From positions 1-64,000 of the forward strand of contig CABSEG010000003.1 in NCBI GenBank assembly GCA_902476645.1: a stretch of 64,000 nucleotides of DNA. The letters run 5' to 3'. The notes under the pieces were generated by a model. The model ran no database searches. It was not told the origin of the DNA and saw nothing but the letters and a program-made list of their open reading frames with translations. This document shows, one piece after another, positions 17,923-25,704 of this stretch (position 1 is its first letter; every line of letters begins with the position of its first letter). Origin of the DNA: an uncultured Lachnospiraceae bacterium. Its GTDB lineage: Bacteria > Bacillota > Clostridia > Lachnospirales > Lachnospiraceae. The position numbers and the translations under genes were made by a program.

Positions 17923-20583
17923 ATGCTAAAAAAAATTGAAAAGTCACTGGTGGCAGTCATGCTGATTGCGGCCGTGATGTTAAATGGCTCTCCTATGAAT
18001 GCAACTGCTGACACGCCGGGGGCAAATGCTCCCGGCGTTGTGGCTGAAAAAACTTCAGCTGATCATGGCGAGAGAAAGGCGATAGAGCCTGTGACAGTGC
18101 TTGGACCAGAGGGCCAGGAGACCCGGGAAGAAATATCTGAAACAGTGGAGACAAACCCGGAAGAGACAGAAGCTGTCAGCACAGAGACCGTTGAAATCGG
18201 GGGAATGGAGACCATTTCCGACGATACGGAGATGATTGGTGAGCAAGCAGATTCCAAGCTGTCTGAGGAAGAAACAGAATCTGAATTGTTGCATCCGGAA
18301 ACTCAGGATACGGAAATGGTTTTCACCGAGACAGAAACCACCCTTACCGAAGAGGAAAGTGAAACGAATGACCAGGAGACAGAGTCATCGCAGCATTTAC
18401 AGGAGGAAACAGAAGCTTTTCCGCAGTTCGAGGGAAAAGGTGAAGAGACAGAGGAACAAAAACCCTCTGTGATTCTGGTTCCTCAAGAGTCTGTGGAGAC
18501 AGAAGTATTATCTGAGAGCGGTCAAGACCCGGAAGGTGAAAGCAGAGAGGCCAGGTACCGGATTACTTTCAGAAATGGAAATCAGGGATTGGGATTCACA
18601 GATCTGCTTGGTAATTATCTTTCTGCGGATGAGGTTTTGGCGGGAGAGGATTACCGCTTCTGTATAGACCGGGATGGAGATCAGCTTCAGGCAGAAGTGA
18701 CGGTTCTGGATACGTATACTGATGAATACGGTGTAACTCAGACCAGAGAACTGCTTCCAACCGGAGAGGTGTACGCGATTACAAACGTGGCCGAGGATCA
18801 CAGCATTCATCTGGAAACGAGACAAGTTCTGACTGTTCAATTGCCATCTGAAGGGGTATCTCTGATGGAGATAGAGGCCTGTATGGCAGATGGTTCAGAA
18901 GCCGGACTGTCGGAAATAGGGAGCCAGGTACCCAATCAGAAACAGTATCTGGTGGATGAAGGTGCTTTTGTGCATCTGAAACTCCAGGTGGCAGAGCAGT
19001 ACCGGGATCAGAGTCCGGTGGTTTTGCAAGGGGAAAGTCCTTTAATGGCACAGAAGGGGGAAAGTCCCAGAGTATATGTATATGATACAAACATGGGAAT
19101 CTCAAGGGCTACCACTCTGGCTGTACAGGAGGTTCAAAAGAATACTTACAAGGTAATTTTACCGGCCATAGAGGGTGGGCTGATCCAGGAAATAAATGGA
19201 TATAACGCCAATGCAGTTGTCAGCGGCGGTTCCTATCAATTCAAGCTGACCATAGAGGAGGATTATCAAAAGTCTGTTCCGGTAGTGACAGCTAACGGAA
19301 AGGTACTCTCAAGCTCTGATGGCGTTTACACAATTTTTGATATTACACAGGACCAAAAGATAGAGATAACAGGAATACAAAAATCTTATTATAAAGTAGA
19401 ACTACCGGTCCAGGAAGGATTTTATTTACTGTCCCAGCAGGGCTACGAGGCAGGAAGGATTGCCTACGGAGAGGATTATAAGTTCCGTCTTGAACTAAAA
19501 GATGGGTACGAAAAGTCTCCGGTTCAAGTGTATGTGGATGGTTCGGTTCTTGGGGCGGACGAAAATGGAGTCTATACCATTGCGGATATCAAATCAGATA
19601 AGAAAGTAACCGTAAAAGGGATTCGCCGGAATTTGGTGATCCAGGTCAGCGCTTCTTCTGTGCGGGTGGGAGAAAAGCTAAAGGTTACCGTTTTAAATGT
19701 GCCCGAAGGATACCAGGTGAATCTCCATAACTGTACGCCAACCAAGGCCATTCTCAGCAAAGAGGGAAGGCTGACAGGAGCGAAAAAAGGTTCTGTAAAG
19801 CTGATTGCCACAGCAACAAAAGGAAAAGATAAGCTGGAGGCAGTAAAGAGGGTAAAAATTAAAAAGGCGGCAAAGAAAAAACTGCGTATAGAGGAGAGAA
19901 GCTTCCAGGTGGATGGAATCAACTACAAGGTGATGAAGGCTGCCGGAAGGAAGAGCAAAGGAAGCGTGGTAGTGGCCAACAATCAGGGAAATCGAAATCT
20001 GGAACCGGATGTCAGAATACCGTCTGTAGTATCCAGAAAAGGTCGTTCTTATCGGGTAACAGGAATTGAGGCAAATGCGTTTTACGGTGTAAGTTCCGTT
20101 CGTTCCGTGACCATACCGAAGTCTGTATCCAACATCTCTTCCACGGCATTTGTAAAATGTCGCAACTTAATTGCGTTCCACGTAGCTTCCGGGAACAGTC
20201 GCTATCGGGGGGCAGATAATCTTCTTCTGAGCAAGGATGGCAAGACGTTAATTGCCTATCCAAGCGCAGAAGGTGAGGTGACTATAGGAGGAAAGATTAC
20301 CTCCATTGCTCCCTACGCTCTGTCTGCCACAAAGATTACGAAACTTACCGTGGGTTCAGGAGTAAAGCAGATTTCCGTATGCGCGTTTTCCCATACCAGT
20401 TTGTTGCGCAAGGTATATTTAAAAAATAAAAATGCCCAGACCATTCAATGTGGCTGCGCATTTGATCATGTAAATAAAAATTGTTTGGTCTATGTCCCGG
20501 AAGAGAGCCTGGATCGTTATAAAGAGGTCATTTCAGGGGATCATGGGACAAAAAGTTTAAGATACCGTGAACTTCAAGAATGA
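17923..20583 (+). CDS. Secreted Ig-like / BspA-type LRR protein, paralogue of the giant gene's C-terminus (886 aa)
   Basis: A secreted protein of unknown function. Residues 1-30 are a signal peptide (MLKKIEKSLVAVMLIAAVML, cleavage near ATA). Residues ~45-205 are a low-complexity Glu/Thr-rich stretch with repeated ETE units, probably an extended stalk. Three or four Ig-like repeats follow (KNTYKVILPAIEGGLIQEI and KSYYKVELPVQEGFYLLS are two copies). Next are a Big_2-like domain (VIQVSASSVRVGEKLKV) and an LRR_5 domain from about residue 670 (VTGIEANAFYGVSSVRSVTIP). The last ~320 residues align throughout with the end of the upstream 3884-residue protein, including the Cys pair and the VYVPEESLDRYKE cap. 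It has no visible cell-wall anchor. AAGGGAG lies 10 bases ahead of ATG 17923. Confidence 0.83.
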   Translation: MLKKIEKSLVAVMLIAAVMLNGSPMNATADTPGANAPGVVAEKTSADHGERKAIEPVTVLGPEGQETREEISETVETNPEETEAVSTETVEIGGMETISDDTEMIGEQADSKLSEEETESELLHPETQDTEMVFTETETTLTEEESETNDQETESSQHLQEETEAFPQFEGKGEETEEQKPSVILVPQESVETEVLSESGQDPEGESREARYRITFRNGNQGLGFTDLLGNYLSADEVLAGEDYRFCIDRDGDQLQAEVTVLDTYTDEYGVTQTRELLPTGEVYAITNVAEDHSIHLETRQVLTVQLPSEGVSLMEIEACMADGSEAGLSEIGSQVPNQKQYLVDEGAFVHLKLQVAEQYRDQSPVVLQGESPLMAQKGESPRVYVYDTNMGISRATTLAVQEVQKNTYKVILPAIEGGLIQEINGYNANAVVSGGSYQFKLTIEEDYQKSVPVVTANGKVLSSSDGVYTIFDITQDQKIEITGIQKSYYKVELPVQEGFYLLSQQGYEAGRIAYGEDYKFRLELKDGYEKSPVQVYVDGSVLGADENGVYTIADIKSDKKVTVKGIRRNLVIQVSASSVRVGEKLKVTVLNVPEGYQVNLHNCTPTKAILSKEGRLTGAKKGSVKLIATATKGKDKLEAVKRVKIKKAAKKKLRIEERSFQVDGINYKVMKAAGRKSKGSVVVANNQGNRNLEPDVRIPSVVSRKGRSYRVTGIEANAFYGVSSVRSVTIPKSVSNISSTAFVKCRNLIAFHVASGNSRYRGADNLLLSKDGKTLIAYPSAEGEVTIGGKITSIAPYALSATKITKLTVGSGVKQISVCAFSHTSLLRKVYLKNKNAQTIQCGCAFDHVNKNCLVYVPEESLDRYKEVISGDHGTKSLRYRELQE

Positions 20584-20590
20584 CAAGAGG

Positions 20591-20634
20591 AACAAGAGGC
20601 AGCGCCTTTCAAAGGTGTTGTCTCTTGTTTGTTT
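20591..20634 (+). terminator. Strong Rho-independent terminator
   Basis: AACAAGAGGCAGCGCCTT (20591-20608) pairs with AAGGTGTTGTCTCTTGTT (20612-20629) over 18 positions with two G-T pairs, followed by TGTTT. It ends the two-gene secreted-protein operon. Confidence 0.9.
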
Positions 20635-20693
20635 AAATTAGTGCTTGTCTGATTAGGATAAGTATAAAAAATTCCTAAATTATAACAAAACTA

Positions 20694-20722
20694 TTGCAAA
20701 AATATTAATAATATTTTATAAT
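20694..20722 (+). promoter_or_regulatory. Sigma-A promoter for the Glu-Ser/Fn3 protein gene
   Basis: TTGCAA (20694-20699), a 17-bp spacer, then TATAAT (20717-20722), in an AT-rich intergenic stretch 45 bp ahead of the start codon. Confidence 0.8.
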
Positions 20723-20767
20723 TAATAAGAAACAAGCAAATGGCAGGGAGCGGATAAGGAGGTTTGT

Positions 20768-22360
20768 ATGAAAATATCAAAGGTAAAAGCAATGGGGCTG
20801 CTCCTTACAGCATGTATGACGGTCACCACGGTAAACCCTGGTATGGCTGTAGCTGCTGCGGAGCAGACTTCTGAGATGGAGACAGAACAAGAAGTCTTGC
20901 TTGAGGAAGAGGGGAGCGAATTTCAAAGGGAAAACAGAGCAGAATCGGAAGGTGAATCTGAGAGTGAGTCAGAAAGCGAATCCGAGAGCGAGTCGGAAAG
21001 CGAATCCGAGAGTGAGTCAGAAAGTGAATCCGAGAGTGAGTCGGAAATTACAAAAGCTGAGACACCGACAGCACAGTTTGATGCTGCAACCGGTATTTTG
21101 AGTAATGTGGATGATCAAATGCAGTATTCCATTGACGGTGGAACCACATGGATGGCTGTCACAGCTACTACCGTGGATTTAAGTAAGGAGGAGCTGGATC
21201 CTTTGAAGGACATCCGGGTGATCCGAAAGGGACAGGAAGGAGTTAGTGAAGATTCCGATATTCAGATTCTGGATTTGTATAAGCCTGCGACTCCTGCGGT
21301 ACCCGTGGTAACTGCTAAGACCAGCACATCTATTACGGTAACGGCGGTTGCAGGACAGGAGTATTCTATTAAGGCATCTGCGGATACCGTGGATGGAGCC
21401 TGGGGAACGAATACGGCTTATACAGGATTAAAGGAAAATACAGAATATGTGATCAGCACCAGAGTCCCGGCGAGCGGGCTGATTCTGGCCAGCGATGTGG
21501 CAACGGTAACGGTAAAAACAGATCTTACAGATCTGGCTGTTCCTACGGGGTTAAAGGCGAAGACAGATACAGCTTCTTCTATTAATGTGAGCTGGAATGC
21601 GGTCACAGGGGCAGAGAGCTATACCTTGTATCGCTCTGCGGATAATAAGACCTTCACCCCGGTTGTGACGCAGAAGGAACTTACATATAAAGACGCAACA
21701 GGTCTGATTAGCGGAACCAATTATTATTATCGGGTTTGTGCCAATAGAGTTGTAGACGGCGTGACCAACAGCAGTGCTTTGTCTGGCTCCGTAAAGAGCA
21801 GAACCCGTATTGCGGCGCCTACTCTGAGCATCTTACAAAAGAATAAGAAGAATAAACTGACCTGGAATGAAGTGCCGAATGTGCAAGTTTACCGAATCTT
21901 CAGGTCTACCTCTAAGAATGGTCCTTATACGGCGATTGCCACAGTATCGGGAACCTCTTATTGGGATAAAAACCTGGATATCTCCAAGAAATATTATTAT
22001 AAGGTTCGTGGAATCAGCCAGGTAGGCAGCAAATCTTACTATGGAATCTACTCCAGTGTAAAGAGTACAAAGAAAGTTTTAAAGCCGGTGGTTATGCTGA
22101 CGGAAACTTACGGAAGAAAGGTGTATATCACCTGGGCAAAGGTAAAATATTCAGACGGAATTGTGGTGTACCGGGCAGATGGCGCATCTGGCGGTTCCTA
22201 TAAGAAGGTTGCCACTTACGAGGACGGAAGAACCAAATTTGTGAGTAAGAAGAGGAAAAAAGGTAAGACATTCCGCTTTAAGGTACGTTCTTTCCGCATG
22301 ATTGATGGAAAACGTGTATACGGCGCATGCAGCGCAGTTCAGAAAGTGACCATTAAATAA
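20768..22360 (+). CDS. Secreted protein with Glu-Ser repeat and Fn3-like domains (530 aa)
   Basis: A signal peptide covers residues 1-32 (KVKAMGLLLTACMTVTTVNPGMAVAAA). Residues ~60-92 are a strict alternating Glu-Ser run encoded by a 24-bp DNA repeat, which would form a highly charged flexible spacer. Then comes an Ig-like segment (QFDAATGILSNVDDQMQYSIDGGTTW), a second (VPVVTAKTSTSITVTAV), and three fibronectin type III-like domains starting near residue 257 (VPTGLKAKTDTASSINVSWNAV). The Lys-rich C-terminus (KGKTFRFKVRSFRMIDGKRVYG) resembles the end of the GH127 protein at 27527. No catalytic motif or LPXTG signal is present. RBS GGAGG precedes the ATG. It stands alone between two terminators. 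Confidence 0.82.
   Translation: MKISKVKAMGLLLTACMTVTTVNPGMAVAAAEQTSEMETEQEVLLEEEGSEFQRENRAESEGESESESESESESESESESESESESESESESEITKAETPTAQFDAATGILSNVDDQMQYSIDGGTTWMAVTATTVDLSKEELDPLKDIRVIRKGQEGVSEDSDIQILDLYKPATPAVPVVTAKTSTSITVTAVAGQEYSIKASADTVDGAWGTNTAYTGLKENTEYVISTRVPASGLILASDVATVTVKTDLTDLAVPTGLKAKTDTASSINVSWNAVTGAESYTLYRSADNKTFTPVVTQKELTYKDATGLISGTNYYYRVCANRVVDGVTNSSALSGSVKSRTRIAAPTLSILQKNKKNKLTWNEVPNVQVYRIFRSTSKNGPYTAIATVSGTSYWDKNLDISKKYYYKVRGISQVGSKSYYGIYSSVKSTKKVLKPVVMLTETYGRKVYITWAKVKYSDGIVVYRADGASGGSYKKVATYEDGRTKFVSKKRKKGKTFRFKVRSFRMIDGKRVYGACSAVQKVTIK
20954..21049 (+). repeat. Four tandem 24-bp units encoding alternating Glu-Ser
   Basis: Units begin at 20954, 20978, 21002 and 21026, and differ at only a few positions. 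Each encodes ESESESES. The high DNA identity makes expansion or contraction by slippage likely. Confidence 0.9.
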
Positions 22361-22393
22361 TCAGAATTAGGGATTTTCTGGAAACAGACGAGA

Positions 22394-22436
22394 TGAGGGG
22401 CAGTTGAGAAGGAGTTACTTTTCAACTGCCCCTCAT
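22394..22436 (+). terminator. Terminator hairpin after the Fn3 protein gene
   Basis: TGAGGGGCAGTTGA (22394-22407) and TCAACTGCCCCTCA (22422-22435) form a perfect 14-bp stem with a 14-base loop. The T tract after it is poor (TAAGTTTG), so it may be a weak terminator or RNA-stabilising hairpin. Confidence 0.7.
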
Positions 22437-22479
22437 AAGTTTGCTCCTTGACACATAAGATGTCAGGGGGGGTGAACGG

Positions 22480-23106
22480 ATGAATTATCTTTGGGGTGGA
22501 ATGATTATTGTAGGAATTTTATATGGCGCTGTGACGGGTAACATGCAGGCAGTGGGGGAGGAAGCCTTAAATTCTGCCAAGGAGGCCGTAACCTTGTGTA
22601 TTACCATGGTGGGGGTTATGTCTTTGTGGGTGGGATTTATGGAAGTGGCCAAGGACAGCGGGCTGATTGGGAGTTTGACCAGAAAAATCCGTCCTCTGGT
22701 CAGATTTCTATTCCCCAGTCTTCCGAAGGGGCACGGTGCGTGGGAGCATATCACCACTAATATGATCGCTAATTTTTTGGGGTTGGGTTGGGCAGCCACG
22801 CCGGCAGGGTTGCGGGCCATGGAAGAGCTGGGAAAGCTGGAGGAGGACAGAAGGAATGGAAAGATGCCGGGTCCGGCGCGAAGGAAGGGATTTGCCAGCA
22901 ACGAGATGTGTACGTTTTTGATTATTAATATCTCATCATTGCAGCTGATTCCGGTAAATATTATTGCCTATCGGAGTCAGTATGGAAGTGTAAGTCCCAC
23001 CGCCATCGTCGGGCCCGGGATTGTGGCCACCATGGTAAGTACAGGAGTGGCAGTTTTGTTTTGCAAATTGATGGATCGAAGAAAATGGAATCGTAGAATC
23101 AGATAA
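22480..23106 (+). CDS. spmA: Spore maturation protein A (nucleoside-recognition/Gate domain)
   Basis: A 208-residue integral membrane protein of the SpmA family, which with SpmB is needed for spore core dehydration and heat resistance in Bacillus and Clostridium. Hydrophobic segments are at residues ~3-21, ~40-56, ~145-165 and ~175-197. The family core ITTNMIANFLGLGWAATPAGLRAMEEL lies near residues 89-115, and NEMCTFLIINISSLQLIPVNIIAYR near 141-165. Length is normal for SpmA. spmB, usually the next gene, is absent here; the following gene is a two-component regulator on its own transcript. GGGGGGTG precedes ATG 22480. Confidence 0.88.
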   Translation: MNYLWGGMIIVGILYGAVTGNMQAVGEEALNSAKEAVTLCITMVGVMSLWVGFMEVAKDSGLIGSLTRKIRPLVRFLFPSLPKGHGAWEHITTNMIANFLGLGWAATPAGLRAMEELGKLEEDRRNGKMPGPARRKGFASNEMCTFLIINISSLQLIPVNIIAYRSQYGSVSPTAIVGPGIVATMVSTGVAVLFCKLMDRRKWNRRIR

Positions 23107-23225
23107 GTATAAAAATGGGATGTTATTGTCCCAAAAGTATCATAGATTCAGGATTGTTGATTAAAAAAAAACATGTTAAACTTAATAATAGGGATTAAGG
23201 TTAGCAGATAAAATAGGGGGAATTT

Positions 23226-24038
23226 ATGTACCGGGTTTTAATTGCAGATGATGAACCATGGACAATTTTCGGGTTAAAAAAACTGGTAAATTGGCAAAAG
23301 TATGGATTTATCGTTACGGAGGAGGCACATGATGGTTTAGAAGCATTGCGCTTGATTCGTTCAGGAAGAGTGGATGTGGTCTTTTCTGATATTCGTATGC
23401 CAGGAATTGACGGGATGGGTTTGATTGAAAAAGTAAAAGAGGAAGCTCTGCCTGTAAAAGTGGTGCTAATTAGCGGCTATGGGGAATTTGAGTATGCAAA
23501 AAAAGCGATTGTCTATGGAGTCTTTGGTTATTTGCTGAAGAAGGTAAAAAAAGAGGACTTAGAGGATGTATTGATAAGGCTGCAAGAAGCTTTAGAGGAG
23601 GAGAAAATTGCAGCCAGAAATAAGTCGGCTTGGGAAGCTATGACCGAGCAACAAAAAGAACTTATTCCGAAAGAGGAAAGAGAAAATAAAAAGCCTTCTG
23701 AAAAGTACAGTTCAATTATCCAAAAGACCTTACAATATTTGGAAGGACATTACCAAGAATCTGATTTATCTCTGGCCAGGGTGGCTCAGAAGATGTATGT
23801 TGGATCCAGCCATTTAAGTAAGTTGTTTCATCAGGAAGTAGGCTGCACATTTGTGGAATATGTAAATCGTATTCGCATTGATAAAGTAAAAGAACTGTTG
23901 ATATACAGCCATTTAAGTATAACGGAAATCGCATTAAAAACAGGATATAAAGATTGTGGCTATTTGGGACGATTGTTTCGAAAGTACGAAGGATGTTCCA
24001 TGAGAACATATCGTGATAAAAAGTATGAAGAAAATTGA
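23226..24038 (+). CDS. Two-component response regulator, REC + AraC-type HTH (short YesN type)
   Basis: A 270-residue cytoplasmic transcription factor. The receiver domain (1-120) has acidic residues D8/D9 and phosphoacceptor D55 (FSDIRMPG). The conserved Lys is at K105, but the usual following Pro is Lys (YLLKKVKK). Residues ~165-266 carry two AraC-type helix-turn-helices (LSLARVAQKMYVGSSHLSKLF and LSITEIALKTGYKDCGYLGRLF). At 270 residues it lacks the ~200-residue middle region of full YesN proteins such as the one at 36976. It overlaps the sensor kinase start by 14 bases and should regulate the adjacent lipoprotein and GH127 genes; that target is inferred. Confidence 0.9.
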   Translation: MYRVLIADDEPWTIFGLKKLVNWQKYGFIVTEEAHDGLEALRLIRSGRVDVVFSDIRMPGIDGMGLIEKVKEEALPVKVVLISGYGEFEYAKKAIVYGVFGYLLKKVKKEDLEDVLIRLQEALEEEKIAARNKSAWEAMTEQQKELIPKEERENKKPSEKYSSIIQKTLQYLEGHYQESDLSLARVAQKMYVGSSHLSKLFHQEVGCTFVEYVNRIRIDKVKELLIYSHLSITEIALKTGYKDCGYLGRLFRKYEGCSMRTYRDKKYEEN

Positions 24039-25704
24039 AAAAAACAGCCTGATGGCTCAGCTTTTGGTATTTACTACGTTTACATTACTGTTTTTGGCGC
24101 TGGCGGGTTTTACAGTGACTTATGTGGGAAGACATGGTATGCGCCAGAACACCATTCATTCCAATCACGTATTGATGCAGCAGACATCTTCCATGATTGA
24201 GCGATATTATCATAATTTAAAAAACCAGATAACAGCTATGTCTTATACTCCTACTGTAGTTGAATATATACAGGCAGATGAACTGCAAAGACTGCAAATG
24301 TATGAGAGTCTTCAAAATGTATTTTTAAACCATCATATGATACAAGAATCTATGATTGGAGTTGCATTGTTTGACTTGAAAGGGCAGAAGGTTGCAGATA
24401 ATGGGATTGGAAAAGAAATAAACTTCTGTGCAAAGACATTAGATCGAATCAGGATTACAAATGTAAAGAAGAAAAAGGAAACGGACCAATATTATGTGGT
24501 CTTATATTATCCAATTTATAATCTTAACACTGCAGTTTATGATGAAAAAATTGGTACGTCAGCGGTTGCCATATCCACAGACATTTTTTTTGATTGCCTG
24601 GGGCAAAGTCAGATTACAGAAGATACACAAGTGATTTTAAAGGATACCAATGGTATGGAAGCAGCGGTTCTTGGAGAGAACAGAAACGAACAAACTGATG
24701 AATCTGATTACGTAGCCCGAATGCAAATACCAGAATTAAGATGGGAGTTGGAATGCAGGATTCCCACTTCACAACTTTGGGGAGATACGGGTATTTTAAA
24801 TCGCTTTGTGATCATAACTTTTTTGATAGCTGGATTGATGCAGATTATGTGGGCGCTTTTTTGCTATTTTTATATGATCAAGCCCATTCAATTAATTGAT
24901 TTGTTCGTTAAGGCGCATACAGAACATACGGAAGAACGATTGGAGCCTATGAGGAGAAATGAAATTGGCTTGTTGGCAGAAAATCTGAATCAAATGTTGG
25001 ATGAACAGAAAGCACTGAATCAGAGGATTGAAGAATCCAGAAATAAAATGTATCAGATGAAACTATCGCAAAAGCAAATGGAAATACTGGCTTATCGCAA
25101 TCAGATAAATCCACACTTTTTGTATAATACTTTTGAGTGTATCTGCGGCCTGGCGTTATATCACGGAGCGGATGATGTAGCGGAGATCACATCTAATCTT
25201 TCCGAAATTTTTCGTTACGCGGTTAAAGGTGGAGATTGGGTGGCTGTAAGGCAGGAGCTGGAATATATCCGTAAATATGCCAGAATTATTGAATATCGAT
25301 TTAGTGGAAGAATATCAATAGAGTTATATTGGGATGAGGAAGTAATGGACAAGGGGATTATCAAATTATTATTGCAGCCCATTGTAGAGAATGCTGTTTT
25401 TCATGGATGTGAGCCTCATTTAGGAAAAGGTTTTATCAAAATTGAGATAAAAAAGTATGGGGCAGAGAGAATGAAGTGCAAAATTCAGGACAACGGATGC
25501 GGAATGGCAGAGGAATATTTGCAAAAGCTTCGAAAAAAATTGTCAGCTATAAAAACGGATGCGGAAGATAACAGTATCGGTCTTGAAAACGTATGCCGAC
25601 GTCTGGAGTTGTATTATGGTGATGAGGCTACCATTAAAGTAGAAAGTGCTCCTGAAGCCGGAACCTCTGTGACTATGATACTGCCTGTCGGGGAGGAGCT
25701 ATGA
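24025..25704 (+). CDS. Sensor histidine kinase, YesM/LytS-like (His_kinase + HATPase_c)
   Basis: A 559-residue membrane sensor. Transmembrane helices lie at residues ~11-34 and ~258-285, bracketing an extracellular sensor region of ~220 residues. A HAMP-like linker follows (FVKAHTEHTEERLEPMRRNEIGLLAENLNQML). The phosphoacceptor motif is RNQINPHFLYNTFECI near residue 355. The ATPase has QPIVENAVFHG (N box), DNGCGMAEEY (G1) and SIGLENVCRRL. ATG 24025 is used; GTG 24013 is an in-frame alternative adding four residues. Both overlap the regulator gene, so kinase and regulator are translationally coupled. The next gene, a binding lipoprotein, starts inside the stop codon (ATGA), suggesting the three act as one signalling unit. 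Confidence 0.92.
   Translation: MKKIEKNSLMAQLLVFTTFTLLFLALAGFTVTYVGRHGMRQNTIHSNHVLMQQTSSMIERYYHNLKNQITAMSYTPTVVEYIQADELQRLQMYESLQNVFLNHHMIQESMIGVALFDLKGQKVADNGIGKEINFCAKTLDRIRITNVKKKKETDQYYVVLYYPIYNLNTAVYDEKIGTSAVAISTDIFFDCLGQSQITEDTQVILKDTNGMEAAVLGENRNEQTDESDYVARMQIPELRWELECRIPTSQLWGDTGILNRFVIITFLIAGLMQIMWALFCYFYMIKPIQLIDLFVKAHTEHTEERLEPMRRNEIGLLAENLNQMLDEQKALNQRIEESRNKMYQMKLSQKQMEILAYRNQINPHFLYNTFECICGLALYHGADDVAEITSNLSEIFRYAVKGGDWVAVRQELEYIRKYARIIEYRFSGRISIELYWDEEVMDKGIIKLLLQPIVENAVFHGCEPHLGKGFIKIEIKKYGAERMKCKIQDNGCGMAEEYLQKLRKKLSAIKTDAEDNSIGLENVCRRLELYYGDEATIKVESAPEAGTSVTMILPVGEEL

Noticed and set aside
20954..21049. Possible CRISPR array
   Set aside because: The 24-bp units are contiguous with no spacers and keep the reading frame of a secreted protein.
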